Source: Chryseobacterium aahli (lineage in GTDB: Bacteria; Bacteroidota; Bacteroidia; Flavobacteriales; Weeksellaceae). From it: a stretch of DNA of 64,000 nt. This document shows positions 9,189 through 18,134 of the stretch, one piece after another (positions within the stretch are counted from its first letter, which is position 1; every line of letters starts with the position of its first letter). The stretch is taken from NCBI RefSeq assembly GCF_022699665.1, contig NZ_JALDNB010000010.1, forward strand, positions 1-64,000, in the 5' to 3' direction. The notes beneath the pieces are model-generated. The model was not told where the DNA came from and searched no databases. It was given only the letters and a program-made list of their open reading frames with translations. The position numbers were made by a program, and so were the translations under genes.

Positions 9189-9721
9189 AATGTAAACAGA
9201 TTAAATTATTAGCATTACCCACAGTATGTGTGCTTTGGAGACAAAGGTGTAGGGTATATTGATGTGGAATCAGAGTATGACTTTAGAAGAGTTTACTTGG
9301 CTTTAATAGGTTGGGAAGTTTTTTCTTCTCGTGCGTGAAACAGTGAATTACTTAGTGTTTTTATAAAATACTATTTGCAGAGTAAAGAATTTCTTGTGGA
9401 GGCAGTTTGAGGCTGAAAAAAATAGCTAATCAACCCTTATTAGTTAAGTTTTATTTTTGAAAGTACATGATTGAAAAATTGAATAAATCATTCTGACAAT
9501 TTTAATCTTATTTATTCGTTGGCAAAACACTTCTATAAGGATACAGCCAATCTATAATATTAGTCCAATATTTAACAAAATATTATCAATATTGACATAA
9601 AAAAAACCTGGCCGAAACCAGGTGAAAACTAATAACCATGAAAACTCAAATTAAACATGAGAATCTTTTCTATTTGAAGCAATAAGAATGCCTAAAAATT
9701 CTAAAAAAAATGTAATTATAG
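9189..9721. other. Intergenic stretch with hairpin and a 15-codon ORF
   Basis: No full gene seen. A perfect 6-bp hairpin (ACCTGG 9606-9611, CCAGGT 9618-9623) precedes a tiny plus-strand ORF, ATG 9638 to TAA 9685, encoding MKTQIKHENLFYLKQ. The hairpin, the spacing and the following AACTAATAACC before ATG look like a small expressed unit or leader, but nothing large follows on the plus strand. In a tra operon this gap should be almost absent between traD and traE, so DNA has been inserted or rearranged here. Confidence 0.35.
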
Positions 9722-10141
9722 TTATATAGTGTTAAAAATAGTTTGAAAATTATTGTTAAGTAAAATTTTCGATATCAAATCCATCAATTCGGTTCCATGT
9801 ATTTTCTGAACAACACCTGCCGCTTTTTCCTTTTGAGATAATTCTAAATTTTGATGTTTTAAAAATATCTCTATGGAAATTAATTCTTCAAAGGTTACCC
9901 CTGTGGCTGAACCGATGTCATTATAGAAAATTTGATATTGACTCCATTCTTCCTCCTCTTCCTCAAAATCTAGAGTACTTCTGAAAACGTCATCTTATTC
10001 TTCCTGCGGAATTTGAATGTCAACTGTTTTATCGTTGATTTCTTCTGCAAAGTTACTCGTTGAATGTAATTGTTTTTCAATAGGATGGTATACAGTACTG
10101 TTTGTCAATATCTGGCTTCTTATGGATTTAGATTTCCCCAT
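9722..10141 (-). pseudogene. traD-like conjugation gene with an in-frame stop
   Basis: Minus-strand frame from ATG 10141 to TAA 9722 covers 139 codons and is broken only by a TAA at 9995-9997. The second half contains GSATGVTFEELISIEIF and KAAGVVQKIHGTELMDLI, a pattern I associate with the TraD-type protein encoded just upstream of traE in Bacteroidetes conjugative transposons. The order (traD then traE, both minus) matches such operons, supporting the call. The acidic patch FEEEEEEW precedes the conserved part. Apart from the nonsense codon the frame is intact, so loss of function is recent or mild. The exact family name is less certain than for traE. Confidence 0.55.
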
Positions 10142-10338
10142 AATGCTTGAATATGGTTTGGGACTATGAGATGTAAATTATTTTTCTGATCTCTATTGAA
10201 TAGAAAATTTTTCTTTCAACATAAGCACAATAATAATCAGTAGATATGTAATCTTCCCTCACTAAGTACATTTAAATGTAAAGTTTTTTGTAGAATGAAG
10301 TTGTCTGCATTATTACAAAGTTGCATCAATCCGGAAAA

Positions 10339-12066
10339 TTAAGAGGATAATACAGAAGCATTTTCCTGTTGCTCCAATTCTATTTTTCTCTGTTTTATAA
10401 AATCAGCCGGACGCAAACCATTTATTTCCTGAAAAAGATTAGAGAAATTTGCTCTGGATGCAATTCCGCATTCCTCAGCTAAGCTCTGAACTTTGAGACG
10501 TAAATACTGTGGCTGATCAAACATTAGCTGAGTAATATAATTAATCCGTAAAGCAGATATGTATTTGCTGAAATTCATTCCTGTAATATCATTAATATAT
10601 TGAGAAAGATAGTACTTGTTGGTTTTAAAAGCTTCTGCAAGTTGTTCTATTGTAAGACCACTTTCTGTGAAACCTTTATTTTCTTCAAAAATTTTCAATT
10701 TTGTCTGAATATCCAAAAAGACTTCTTCACTCAAAGTATTTTTTGATTGTAGAGATATATTTTTATAAGGAATATCAACCAGCTGTAAATTCTGCTGCAG
10801 TTTTACTTCAAGTTCAGCATATTTTATTTTGATTTCCTTAGTGTGGTTATAGTACGACCTTATTCTTACAGATAAAATAATAACAGCTAATACCAATATA
10901 ATAATAGCTCCGATTCCCCATCTGCTTTTAGCTTCTAATTTGGATTTCGCTTCTGATAGAATTTCATTGTCATAACCCCTGTGAATTTTTGAAGATAAAT
11001 TGGGAAAGTCTTTCTTCAAAATATTATCTACTTTAAGCAAATCTTTTGTGTACGATAATTCCTTGTTCTCATTTTTATTTTTTTGATGGTAATAGATCAG
11101 CAGTTCATAATTTTCCTGTAACTCAGGAAAAAAGAATTCCCTTTTTTTAAATATGGAATCGACTTTTTCAAACTGCTTTACAGCTTGATTTTCTTTTCCT
11201 GTTTTTAACAGACTCTTGCCAATGTAGAATTCAGCAACGGAAATCCAATATACTTCATCATTTTTTAACAGTACCGGCAATGAATGACTAAGGTTTTCGA
11301 TTGATGATCCGTATCTCTTAAAATAATAGTCGGAAATACCTCTGCTCTTTAAAAAATAAGTTTTTTCTTTAACGAAGTCCTCAGACTGTCCTGTGAATCG
11401 CATTCCGACGACAGTTAAGGAATCAGCAGTTTTATAATTTTTAAGATGCTGATAACACACTATTGCCTGATGAAGACTGTTTAAATAACCCTTAGTGTCA
11501 TTATAAATCTGGCTTGGATAACTTTTTTCATTGGTTTTTGGCTCAAAATAGGATATACATTCATTAAAATGAGCAACGGCTTCATGATAATATCCAAGAT
11601 AACTTTTTACTAAACCCATTTGGTATATCACCTTAAATCTCAAATATTCATTTTCTATATTTTTTGAATAATGATATGCTTTCAGAGATTCGTCCAAAGC
11701 CGCATTGTAGTTTTTAAAATAAAAATAATAAATACTGCCTTTATACAAATGCGCTGAAGACATCAATTCATGATCTTCGGATTTTTGTGCTGCAGTAACA
11801 GCACTGTCTGCATACTGTAATTTTATTTTTTTTTCAGAGGAATAATAGGAGTAGTCCTCGTAGCCTTGTTTGAGTTCAGCAAAGTTCTTTTCCTGTCGGG
11901 CTTTCGTTATATACCTGGCGACATAAGGTAAAGCTCCCTTATCATTCTTTTCATAGCTATCATAGACGTTTCTCAGCTCCTCATAAATACTTTGCCCATT
12001 TACTTTCCCATAAGAAAAGATTAAAAAGAAACAAAATAGACTAAAAATCCATTTTTTTATTAACAT
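10339..12066 (-). CDS. Membrane TPR-AraC one-component regulator
   Basis: 575 residues. Signal peptide/anchor at 1-24, then TPR-like helical repeats to about residue 340 (e.g. ALPYVARYITKARQEKNFAE), a single transmembrane helix near 382-402 (AIIILVLAVIILSVRI), a coiled coil, and a C-terminal AraC-type double helix-turn-helix (about 465-565; AEECGIASRANFSNLFQEI). This signal-TPR-TM-HTH layout is common in Flavobacteriia: the TPR part sits in the periplasm and the DNA-binding part in the cytoplasm. It is transcribed away from the lipoprotein and HTTM genes to its right, with about 280 bases of shared upstream DNA, so it may regulate them. Ligand unknown. Confidence 0.85.
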   Translation of the reverse strand: MLIKKWIFSLFCFFLIFSYGKVNGQSIYEELRNVYDSYEKNDKGALPYVARYITKARQEKNFAELKQGYEDYSYYSSEKKIKLQYADSAVTAAQKSEDHELMSSAHLYKGSIYYFYFKNYNAALDESLKAYHYSKNIENEYLRFKVIYQMGLVKSYLGYYHEAVAHFNECISYFEPKTNEKSYPSQIYNDTKGYLNSLHQAIVCYQHLKNYKTADSLTVVGMRFTGQSEDFVKEKTYFLKSRGISDYYFKRYGSSIENLSHSLPVLLKNDEVYWISVAEFYIGKSLLKTGKENQAVKQFEKVDSIFKKREFFFPELQENYELLIYYHQKNKNENKELSYTKDLLKVDNILKKDFPNLSSKIHRGYDNEILSEAKSKLEAKSRWGIGAIIILVLAVIILSVRIRSYYNHTKEIKIKYAELEVKLQQNLQLVDIPYKNISLQSKNTLSEEVFLDIQTKLKIFEENKGFTESGLTIEQLAEAFKTNKYYLSQYINDITGMNFSKYISALRINYITQLMFDQPQYLRLKVQSLAEECGIASRANFSNLFQEINGLRPADFIKQRKIELEQQENASVLSS

Positions 12067-12349
12067 TCGGCCTTTATCATATTTTGTGAAAGTTCAAAAA
12101 TAATTAAAATCATTTATAATTTTAAAAAAAAGAGCAGGTATATTAAAAAAAATAAAAATATTTAAATATTTTGTTTTCAGGCATTTAAATGTATTAAAAT
12201 AGAAAGTTTCCAAATTGGTACGTTACGATTTAGCAGTTTTTCATATTGAAACATACTTGTTTTGTTAAATAACATTACTGCAGATAAATTTGTTTTCAGA
12301 ATTCAGACAGATAATCCTGGTACCGGGATAAACTTCAAAAGCAAAAAAA

Positions 12350-12574
12350 ATGAAAAAGTTTATCTCTTTATTGGCAATTAATGCCATTATATTTTCAGTA
12401 ACAAGCTGTAGAGAAGCGGAAGAATTGACTTCGGTTACAGAGTCTAACTTTTCTACAGAAGTATACAAAAAAACAAATACTTTAAATGTGGAGCAAAAGG
12501 CAAAATCACAAGATAGCCTTACTGTCGGAAAGGATGAAAAACATCCACCACCAAAAGATAAGTTTGAGTGGTAG
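12350..12574 (+). CDS. Small lipoprotein
   Basis: 74 residues with a lipoprotein signal: MKKFISLLAINAIIFSVTSC, Cys20 being the lipid site. The mature part is short, polar and ends in Pro/Lys-rich KHPPPKDKFEW; no fold is recognisable. It is preceded by an A-rich ribosome-binding region (GCAAAAAAA) and lies divergent from the TPR-AraC gene, 230 bases ahead of the next small exported protein. Possibly a regulated surface lipoprotein or a peptide precursor. Confidence 0.6.
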   Translation: MKKFISLLAINAIIFSVTSCREAEELTSVTESNFSTEVYKKTNTLNVEQKAKSQDSLTVGKDEKHPPPKDKFEW

Positions 12575-12803
12575 AAGCATTTCAAATGCTATTAGGTTTG
12601 AGAAATAGTATTCAAGTTATTAGGAACATGTGATGGCTTAATCCATCTTTGAATGTGGTCAGAAGATTTATCATTCTATTGAATTTTGTAGTGGCCAATG
12701 CAAATGATATAGATTTTAAATAAATTAAAATTTTTAACCATGAGCAAGGTAAAAGTTCCCGGCTTTGCTTCTTAAAAACAATAGGGAATGCCAAATTTTT
12801 ATT

Positions 12804-13091
12804 ATGAAAAAAGTAATTTTATTAGCAAGCGGAGTTGTTGTTATGTCGCTTATGTCATTTACTGGAAACAAAAATGAAGACATCATTGAGGTTAAAGGAA
12901 ATGTGATCACAGTTAAAGACACAAGAAAAATTTCAAAGAAAGACATGAAATTTTTAAGTGAAAAAATTGCGGGATGGACATATTGTGATAGATATTCTTC
13001 ATCAAGAACTTGTGAGACTAAGAACAGAACTTTTCCAAATGCAGTTGCGGAAAGAGCTGAAGTTGAAAAAGTTATTGCAAAATATCAGTAA
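12804..13091 (+). CDS. Small exported two-cysteine peptide
   Basis: 95 residues from ATG 12804, preferred over an upstream start at 12765 because MKKVILLASGVVVMSLMSF is a proper signal peptide only from here. The mature part has two cysteines nine residues apart (YCDRYSSSRTCETK) in a basic, polar context, which could form a disulfide. It is the first gene in front of an overlapping group encoding an HTTM membrane protein, a DCC thiol-disulfide protein and a GLPGLI protein, so I infer that it may be the substrate of that group. No family recognised. Confidence 0.6.
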   Translation: MKKVILLASGVVVMSLMSFTGNKNEDIIEVKGNVITVKDTRKISKKDMKFLSEKIAGWTYCDRYSSSRTCETKNRTFPNAVAERAEVEKVIAKYQ

Positions 13092-13155
13092 AATGTAAAT
13101 TGAAGAGTTGGGCTGACTTTTCAGTCCAACTTTTCTTTTTGAAAAACTTGTAATT

Positions 13156-13680
13156 ATGAAAAGAATATACATTGAAGCGTCTGTTTATATCCTGATTATT
13201 ATAAAAGTAATTTTAATGGGTATAACTTCGACCTGTTCTGCATTCTGTGAATTTTACAAGTATGAAGAACCAGACATAATTAAAACGCTGTCTCCCCAAA
13301 AAGGTTATGAAAACACTTTGACATCATACTTGGGATTTGATACTGGTTATGGTTTTTTCGCCCCAAATGTATCAAGCAATTTCATAATATTAAGTACTGA
13401 TAAAAAAGAAAATAAAACATATTATTCTTCAGATTTACTTGAAACAACCGAAGGAAAATTAAGATTTTTAAGCGTCAATGATATTTTTCTTAAAAACATA
13501 GCCGACGACAAAGAAAAAATAAAAGTAAATCACATTGTTTTAAAACAGATCAATAAATATTTTGAAAAAAAATACAATTCAGAATTTGAAACATTTGTTT
13601 ACTTATATGACTATCCAAGCCTAAAAGATTTTAAAAAAAATAATGATGAAAATTTAATTAAAGTTGATAGTATAAAATGA
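13156..13680 (+). CDS. Membrane-anchored protein of the HTTM operon
   Basis: 174 residues: one N-terminal membrane helix (VYILIIIKVILMGITSTC), then a soluble extracytoplasmic domain containing FDTGYGFFAPNVSSNF. The FFAP stretch recalls the small membrane proteins (DUF5819-like) that accompany HTTM and DCC genes in other bacteria, but similarity is limited to that motif. Its stop overlaps the start of the HTTM gene (ATGA at 13677), which implies translational coupling and a joint function. Role unknown. Confidence 0.6.
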   Translation: MKRIYIEASVYILIIIKVILMGITSTCSAFCEFYKYEEPDIIKTLSPQKGYENTLTSYLGFDTGYGFFAPNVSSNFIILSTDKKENKTYYSSDLLETTEGKLRFLSVNDIFLKNIADDKEKIKVNHIVLKQINKYFEKKYNSEFETFVYLYDYPSLKDFKKNNDENLIKVDSIK

Positions 13681-14561
13681 ATAAAATCCTTGCCTTCGCC
13701 AATCAAAAATTCTCTGAGAATTTTGTCGTTTTCTTTAGAATTGCAATAGGGCTGATTGTTATGCTTCATTTTTTATCCTGCTGGCAGGATTTTGAATTAT
13801 TATATACCGATAAAAGCATTGTACCAACAGACCTACAGAATTTATATGGGAAATATAACATTATCACAATTGACGACATTTTAGCCTTTTTAAATAAATT
13901 TTTCTCCTATCACCTTTCAATATTAATTTTTAAGATTCTGTACGTTGTTTTGTCTGTAAGTATAATACTAGGTTTTTTTAGCAGAATAAGTTCCCTGTTA
14001 CTTATCATATTACAGATATCTTTCATTAAGTATGGTACACTTCTACATTACGGTGCAGATTTTTTTACAACGATGTCATTATTCTATATTTTTATTTTTC
14101 CGACAAGTTCTTATTATTCTTTGCAAAAAAAATATTTTCCAGGCTCGTTAAAATTTATACCGGATCAATCATTATCTCTTTGTAAAAGATTAATTCAGGC
14201 TCATTTATGTATTGCTTATTTCTTCTCAGGATTTGATAAAATATTAGGTTTTAACTGGTGGAATGGAGAGTCAGTATGGAAGGCTGTGCATTTACCTAAT
14301 TTTAATCATTTTGTAGATTTAGGTACTTATGTCTCTCATCCTTTATTTTATACACTGGTAGGATGGTGCACAATACTGACCGAAATACTTTATCCCGTAT
14401 TTATTAACATGAATCGTACGAGAAAAATCTGGCTTTGCCTGACCATAGGAATGCATGTAGGAATAATTATTTGTTTTAATCTATTCTTTTTCTCAGCTAT
14501 TATGATCACCTGGAATTTAACTTCTTATTATTTTGATTATTATGAAGACAAAAACAACTAA
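13677..14561 (+). CDS. HTTM-family integral membrane protein
   Basis: 294 residues with about seven to eight membrane helices and the HTTM layout: an N-terminal helix pair (FFRIAIGLIVMLHFLSCW), a conserved Tyr-rich loop, LHYGADFFTTMSLFYIF, and HLCIAYFFSGFDKILG followed by the WWNGESVWKA loop. HTTM proteins are related to the membrane part of vitamin-K-dependent gamma-carboxylases; the bacterial ones are mostly uncharacterised. It overlaps its neighbours on both sides (ATGA upstream; 20 bases with the GLPGLI gene downstream). HTTM genes are often found beside DCC-type thiol-disulfide genes, as here. I infer an envelope redox or modification role; substrate unproven. Confidence 0.75.
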   Translation: MNKILAFANQKFSENFVVFFRIAIGLIVMLHFLSCWQDFELLYTDKSIVPTDLQNLYGKYNIITIDDILAFLNKFFSYHLSILIFKILYVVLSVSIILGFFSRISSLLLIILQISFIKYGTLLHYGADFFTTMSLFYIFIFPTSSYYSLQKKYFPGSLKFIPDQSLSLCKRLIQAHLCIAYFFSGFDKILGFNWWNGESVWKAVHLPNFNHFVDLGTYVSHPLFYTLVGWCTILTEILYPVFINMNRTRKIWLCLTIGMHVGIIICFNLFFFSAIMITWNLTSYYFDYYEDKNN

Positions 14562-15402
14562 AAATATATTATTAATCTTTTTACTTGCAACAAACTCATT
14601 ATTTTTTGCACAGTATAAAGTGATCTATGAAATGAAATGGAAAGCAGACAAAAAAGATTCAAATTTTAACAAGGAACTTTGTGCTTTGGTTATTAATAAA
14701 GAAAATACAGCCTCCTTTCAGTCTTTGGAAAATTTCAGAAGAGATTCTTTACAAACTACTATTGTTAAGGAGTATTTTAAAAACCAAAAAGGTAACCTGC
14801 GGTTGCCTGATGACAGAACTGATGCCAAATTTTCATCCATAATTATTAAAGACAGAGCAAATAAAAGTATTTCTTTAGAAGAGAAGCTGTTTACTAATGT
14901 CTATATAACCAACTGTTACCAATCCCTTAACTGGAAATTGTTAAACAGTACTGAACCGAAAATTTTTGGATATTCTGTTAAAAGAGCAAAACTAAATTTT
15001 GGTGGTAGAAATTGGACAGCTTTTTACACCACAGAAATTCCATTTCCTGAAGGTCCCTATAAATTTGGAGGGCTTCCAGGGCTTATTTTAAAAATATATG
15101 ATGATGAATTGGATTACACTTTTGAAATTAAGGGAGTCACAAAAGAAGTTAATAATCTTGAAGAAAGAAATTTCAGTTATAACACTGTGAATCTTACTTA
15201 TAAAAAATGGAGTTTGTTTTGGAGTAAATATAAAAACCAGCCTTCAATGATTTTTGAAAATTTGAATACTGCAGAGACTACATTTGTTATTGACGGACAG
15301 GATGTGAATAATAAGGACGTAAAAGCTTCTTATGATAAAAGAGAGAAAATAAGATTAGGTTATTTTGATAATCCCATAGAGATAACCCCCTCGTGTAAAT
15401 GA
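14542..15402 (+). CDS. GLPGLI family exported protein
   Basis: 286 residues from ATG 14542 (the TTG at 14533 gives no better signal). Signal peptide ends near FFAQ, then a beta-rich domain with the family-defining motif PYKFGGLPGLILKIYDDE and the usual pattern before it (RNWTAFYTTEIPFPEGP). GLPGLI proteins are abundant in Flavobacteriia, exported, and of unknown function, often beside TonB-dependent receptors; here there is none, which is unusual. It overlaps the HTTM gene by 20 bases and the DCC gene by 4, so all are one transcript. Confidence 0.85.
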   Translation: MKTKTTKNILLIFLLATNSLFFAQYKVIYEMKWKADKKDSNFNKELCALVINKENTASFQSLENFRRDSLQTTIVKEYFKNQKGNLRLPDDRTDAKFSSIIIKDRANKSISLEEKLFTNVYITNCYQSLNWKLLNSTEPKIFGYSVKRAKLNFGGRNWTAFYTTEIPFPEGPYKFGGLPGLILKIYDDELDYTFEIKGVTKEVNNLEERNFSYNTVNLTYKKWSLFWSKYKNQPSMIFENLNTAETTFVIDGQDVNNKDVKASYDKREKIRLGYFDNPIEITPSCK

Positions 15403-15782
15403 TTTGTTGTAAAATGAAAATCTACTATGACAATTATTGTCCAAACTGTACACGATTTGCTCAACAGATCTCTAAATTGGATTGGTTGAAAGTTATTGAA
15501 ATAAAACAATTACGCAATCTTCAGCACATTAACGAAGCGTTTGGAATTGATAAAACTCTCGCAGAAAAACAGATGGCATCTTACAATGGACAGTGGAATT
15601 ATGGTTACAAAACCTTGTTTCTAATCTTTTTAAGAATACCGATCTGTTGGTTTTTTATACCTCTGTTTTGGTTGCTGGATTTATCTCAACTGGGTCAGTA
15701 TCTATACCTTCATCTTGCAGTAAACAGACAGATCATACCGTTTCATTGTTCAGAGGACAGTTGCGAAGTAAAATATAAGTAA
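15399..15782 (+). CDS. DCC-type thiol-disulfide oxidoreductase-like protein (DUF393)
   Basis: 127 residues; start ATG 15399 overlaps the previous stop (ATGA), and a second ATG at 15414 gives the canonical family start MKIYYDNYCPNCTRFAQ. The CPNC motif is a thioredoxin-like dithiol near the N-terminus, followed by a short alpha/beta domain and a hydrophobic helix (LFLIFLRIPICWFFIPLFWLL). DCC proteins pair with HTTM proteins in many genomes; the operon shows the same pairing. Likely role: thiol-disulfide exchange at the inner membrane, perhaps on the two-cysteine peptide encoded at the head of the operon (inference). Confidence 0.75.
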   Translation: MICCKMKIYYDNYCPNCTRFAQQISKLDWLKVIEIKQLRNLQHINEAFGIDKTLAEKQMASYNGQWNYGYKTLFLIFLRIPICWFFIPLFWLLDLSQLGQYLYLHLAVNRQIIPFHCSEDSCEVKYK

Positions 15783-15879
15783 TGGACGGAATATTAATGA
15801 ATCTGATTGCGATGTTGATAGAGTTTCTTCCTTATCGCTAAGAAACTAATTTTTTTAAAACACTTATCTATTATAAATG

Positions 15880-15912
15880 AAAGAGCCTTTCTTTAGAGGG
15901 AGGCTTCTTTAC
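15880..15912 (+). terminator. Probable rho-independent terminator of the HTTM operon
   Basis: AAGAGCCT (15881-15888) pairs with AGGCTTCTT (15901-15909) with one bulge, loop of 12 bases, followed by further T residues. It lies 100 bases after the DCC gene and before the IS. Confidence 0.45.
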
Positions 15913-16060
15913 TTATCAAAATAAATCAACAATGAAAGATGATCAAATAAGGGTTTCCTTTTTAACTTTAAAAGTTATTGTAGAAAAAGCTTTATCTGAT
16001 TATCTGTGAAGTTGCTAACTTTGTTAGGACACAATTCTTATACTCTTTAACTTTAAGAGT

Positions 16061-16351
16061 ATGAAAAAGATCAGAAAAAATTACAGTTTAGAGTTTAAGA
16101 TCCAAGCAGTATCCTTAAGTGAACAGCGAGGCAATGTATCCTTAGTAGCTCAAGAATTGGGGATTTGCAAAGAAAGTTTAGTTAATTGGAGAAAGCTTCA
16201 CAAAGAAGGTAAGCTTACAAAGGAAAAACAAATTCCCTCCAATCCCATAAGAGAAGAGCTGTTGAGACTTTGCAAGGAGCTTGAAGAAGCAAGGCTAGAA
16301 CGTGACATCTTAAAAAAGGCGGTAGGCATCTTCTCCAAGAGAGACGGGTAA
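16061..16351 (+). CDS. IS3-type transposase OrfA
   Basis: 96 residues: N-terminal helix-turn-helix (SLSEQRGNVSLVAQELGI) that binds the IS ends, then a leucine-rich coiled coil (LLRLCKELEEARLERDILKK). It is complete. A slippery run of A residues before GG (CTTAAAAAAGG, about 16308-16318) sits where IS3 elements shift into the -1 frame to make the OrfAB transposase. Since orfB is broken, this protein alone cannot transpose the element, though it could act as a repressor or bind other copies. Confidence 0.8.
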   Translation: MKKIRKNYSLEFKIQAVSLSEQRGNVSLVAQELGICKESLVNWRKLHKEGKLTKEKQIPSNPIREELLRLCKELEEARLERDILKKAVGIFSKRDG

Positions 16352-17232
16352 GATATAAATTTATCAAAGAACACGCTAATGTGTTTCCTGTCGGGAAGAT
16401 GTGTGAGGTATTAAAGGTGAGCAGGAGCAGCTTCTATCATTGGAAGAAAGGGAAATCTACCAAACGAGCAGAAAGAAGAGCTATTTTATCTTCAGAAATC
16501 TTCAGTATTTATCATTGGAGTCGTGGCTGATATTGAAGTCCGCGAATAACCAGAGAACTGGAAGCAAAGGGAATGAGAACCTCACGTCCTTTTGTTGCCA
16601 AACTGATGAGAGAACGTGACCTTAGAAGTATCGTGAAGAAAAAAATTAAGAAAACCACCAACTCTTCTCACCGATACGCTGTTGTAAAGAATTATCTGAA
16701 TCAAAATTTTCAGGTTAAAAATAGCAAAGAGGTCTGGGTGTCTAATATTACCTATATCCGTACAGGTCAAGGTTGGCTGTACCTCACGACGGTCATTGAT
16801 CTGTTTGACAGAAAGGTTATAGGCTGGTCATTGAGTGAGACGATGAAGACTCAAGATACAAGTATTGCTGCCTTGAAAATGGCACGACTTCACCGTCCTT
16901 TACAATAGCATGACAATTTAATTTTCTATTCAGACAGAGGGATACAGTATGCGTGCACAGAATTTACGTCAATAGTCGGAAAAAACATTACCCGAAGTAT
17001 GAGTGGAAAAGGAAATTGCTATAACAATGCTGTAGCGGAGAGTTTTTTTAAAACTCTGAAAATAGAGCTTGTCTATCAAAATAAATATGAAACTAGAGAT
17101 CAAGCCAAAAACTCTGTGTTTGAATATATAGAAACATTTTACAACACCCAGAGAAGGCATTGAGCATTAGGAAATTTAACCATAAGAGAGTATCAAAATT
17201 TAATGTCTAATCAATCTAAAAATGTAGCATAA
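16310..17232 (+). pseudogene. IS3-type transposase OrfB with nonsense codons and altered active site
   Basis: The -1 frame after the slippery site reads through HANVFPVGKMCEVLKVSRSS (HTH_21), then meets TGA, TGA near 16527, TAG after ARLHRPLQ, and TGA after TQRRH near 17161. The rve integrase core is otherwise recognisable: VWVSNITYI, FYSDRGIQYA and AVAESFFKTLK hold the DDE positions. The first catalytic Asp, normally in WVSDITYI-like context, reads Asn here, so the element would be dead even if the stops were suppressed. End at TAA 17230-17232. Confidence 0.75.
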
Positions 17233-17434
17233 AGAGTATATAAATTTTGTCTCAAAAATAGTTGCAAGTTCATTGGAGCGTTAGTAATTTGTTGTATATA
17301 TTGAAATTTGTTATCCTCTCGCTATTGCAGATTGCAATCCTGCGTTGTTTCTTTCTCTTATCAGCTAACTCTTAAAGATTTTATGATCTTAGTTTTAAAA
17401 TTTAAAATTTTGTTTAAAATATAAACATTTATAT

Positions 17435-17472
17435 AAAAAGACCATTCTCAAAATTTTGAAAACGGTCTTTTT
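17435..17472. terminator. Bidirectional terminator after the cytolysin operon
   Basis: AAAAAGACCATTCTCAAAAT pairs with the reverse complement ending GAAAACGGTCTTTTT, with A and T tracts on both flanks. It sits 57 bases beyond the stop of the lipoprotein gene on the minus strand, so it ends that operon, and would also stop transcription coming from the IS side. Bases 17267-17434 hold nothing else I can support. Confidence 0.75.
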
Positions 17473-17528
17473 ATAATGATTAATCGTAGAACAATTTTAC
17501 AGTTTCATGTGGGCTTATTAATCATTTT

Positions 17529-18125
17529 TTAATTTAAACTATAATTATATGTCACATTAGCCCAAAAAACTTCATCCCCAATTTGAGTCATATTACTTGG
17601 GCTACTAAATGTGGATGAAGGGAAAATATTGCTGTAGTTAGCAATTCCAAACCCTGTTGTTTTTGAAACAAACAAAGATTGAGAATTATCTGCAGGTACT
17701 TTTTTCACATATTTAAATACTCTTTTTATTTTCAAAGAAGATGTATTTTTATCAAAATTTCCCAAGTATTCAGTATTATTGTTTTCTTTGATGAAAACAG
17801 AATCCTGCTTTAACGAAATATTGTATTTCAGATCTGCAGTTGTTTCCGTAATTAATTTCAAACTCATCTCTTCAAGATTAATTTCTACTTTTTTCCATGA
17901 AGGTTCCTTGTAAAGAGTCCAATAATTCTGAATATAACTTTCATTAACATTCATTGAGTTGCCTGAAGGTCCTTTAAATAAATTTATATTATTTACAATA
18001 TAATTTTTAAAGGACAGACTAAGCTTTGAAGAGGAAACTGGAGGATTTGTCGTAGCTTCATTATCATCATTTCCACACGCCATACATGTGAAAACTGCAA
18101 TTATTAAATACAAATATATTTTCAT
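17529..18125 (-). CDS. Surface lipoprotein, candidate immunity to the CDC-like toxin
   Basis: 198 residues. Lipoprotein signal with lipid site Cys17 (VFTCMACGNDDNE); the acidic NDDNE right after the cysteine resembles the surface-export signal of Flavobacteriia lipoproteins. The mature domain is beta-rich with no family recognised. It is the third gene of an operon, 9 bases after the long cytolysin-like gene and before the terminator. In Bacteroides, a surface lipoprotein protects producers from their own CDC-like toxin (recalled from published work). Position, lipidation and surface signal make this the obvious immunity candidate here, but no sequence motif proves it. Confidence 0.65.
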   Translation of the reverse strand: MKIYLYLIIAVFTCMACGNDDNEATTNPPVSSSKLSLSFKNYIVNNINLFKGPSGNSMNVNESYIQNYWTLYKEPSWKKVEINLEEMSLKLITETTADLKYNISLKQDSVFIKENNNTEYLGNFDKNTSSLKIKRVFKYVKKVPADNSQSLFVSKTTGFGIANYSNIFPSSTFSSPSNMTQIGDEVFWANVTYNYSLN

Positions 18126-18134
18126 AGGATAAAA

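Larger units (their letters stand above)
16010..17266 (+). mobile_element. IS3-family-type insertion sequence, inactive
   Basis: About 1.26 kb with imperfect terminal inverted repeats: left AGTTGCTAACTTTGTTAGGA (from 16010) and right, read on the other strand, TTGCAACTATTTTTGAGACA (inside 17266), both followed by TATACTCTTT. It holds an intact orfA and an orfB read in the -1 frame that carries several nonsense codons. No clear target duplication flanks it. Related pieces occur at 47930-48420 and a solo left end at 53080. Confidence 0.8.

Noticed and set aside
15783..15842. 19-codon ORF after the DCC gene
   Set aside because: Too short, no conserved feature, followed directly by the terminator.
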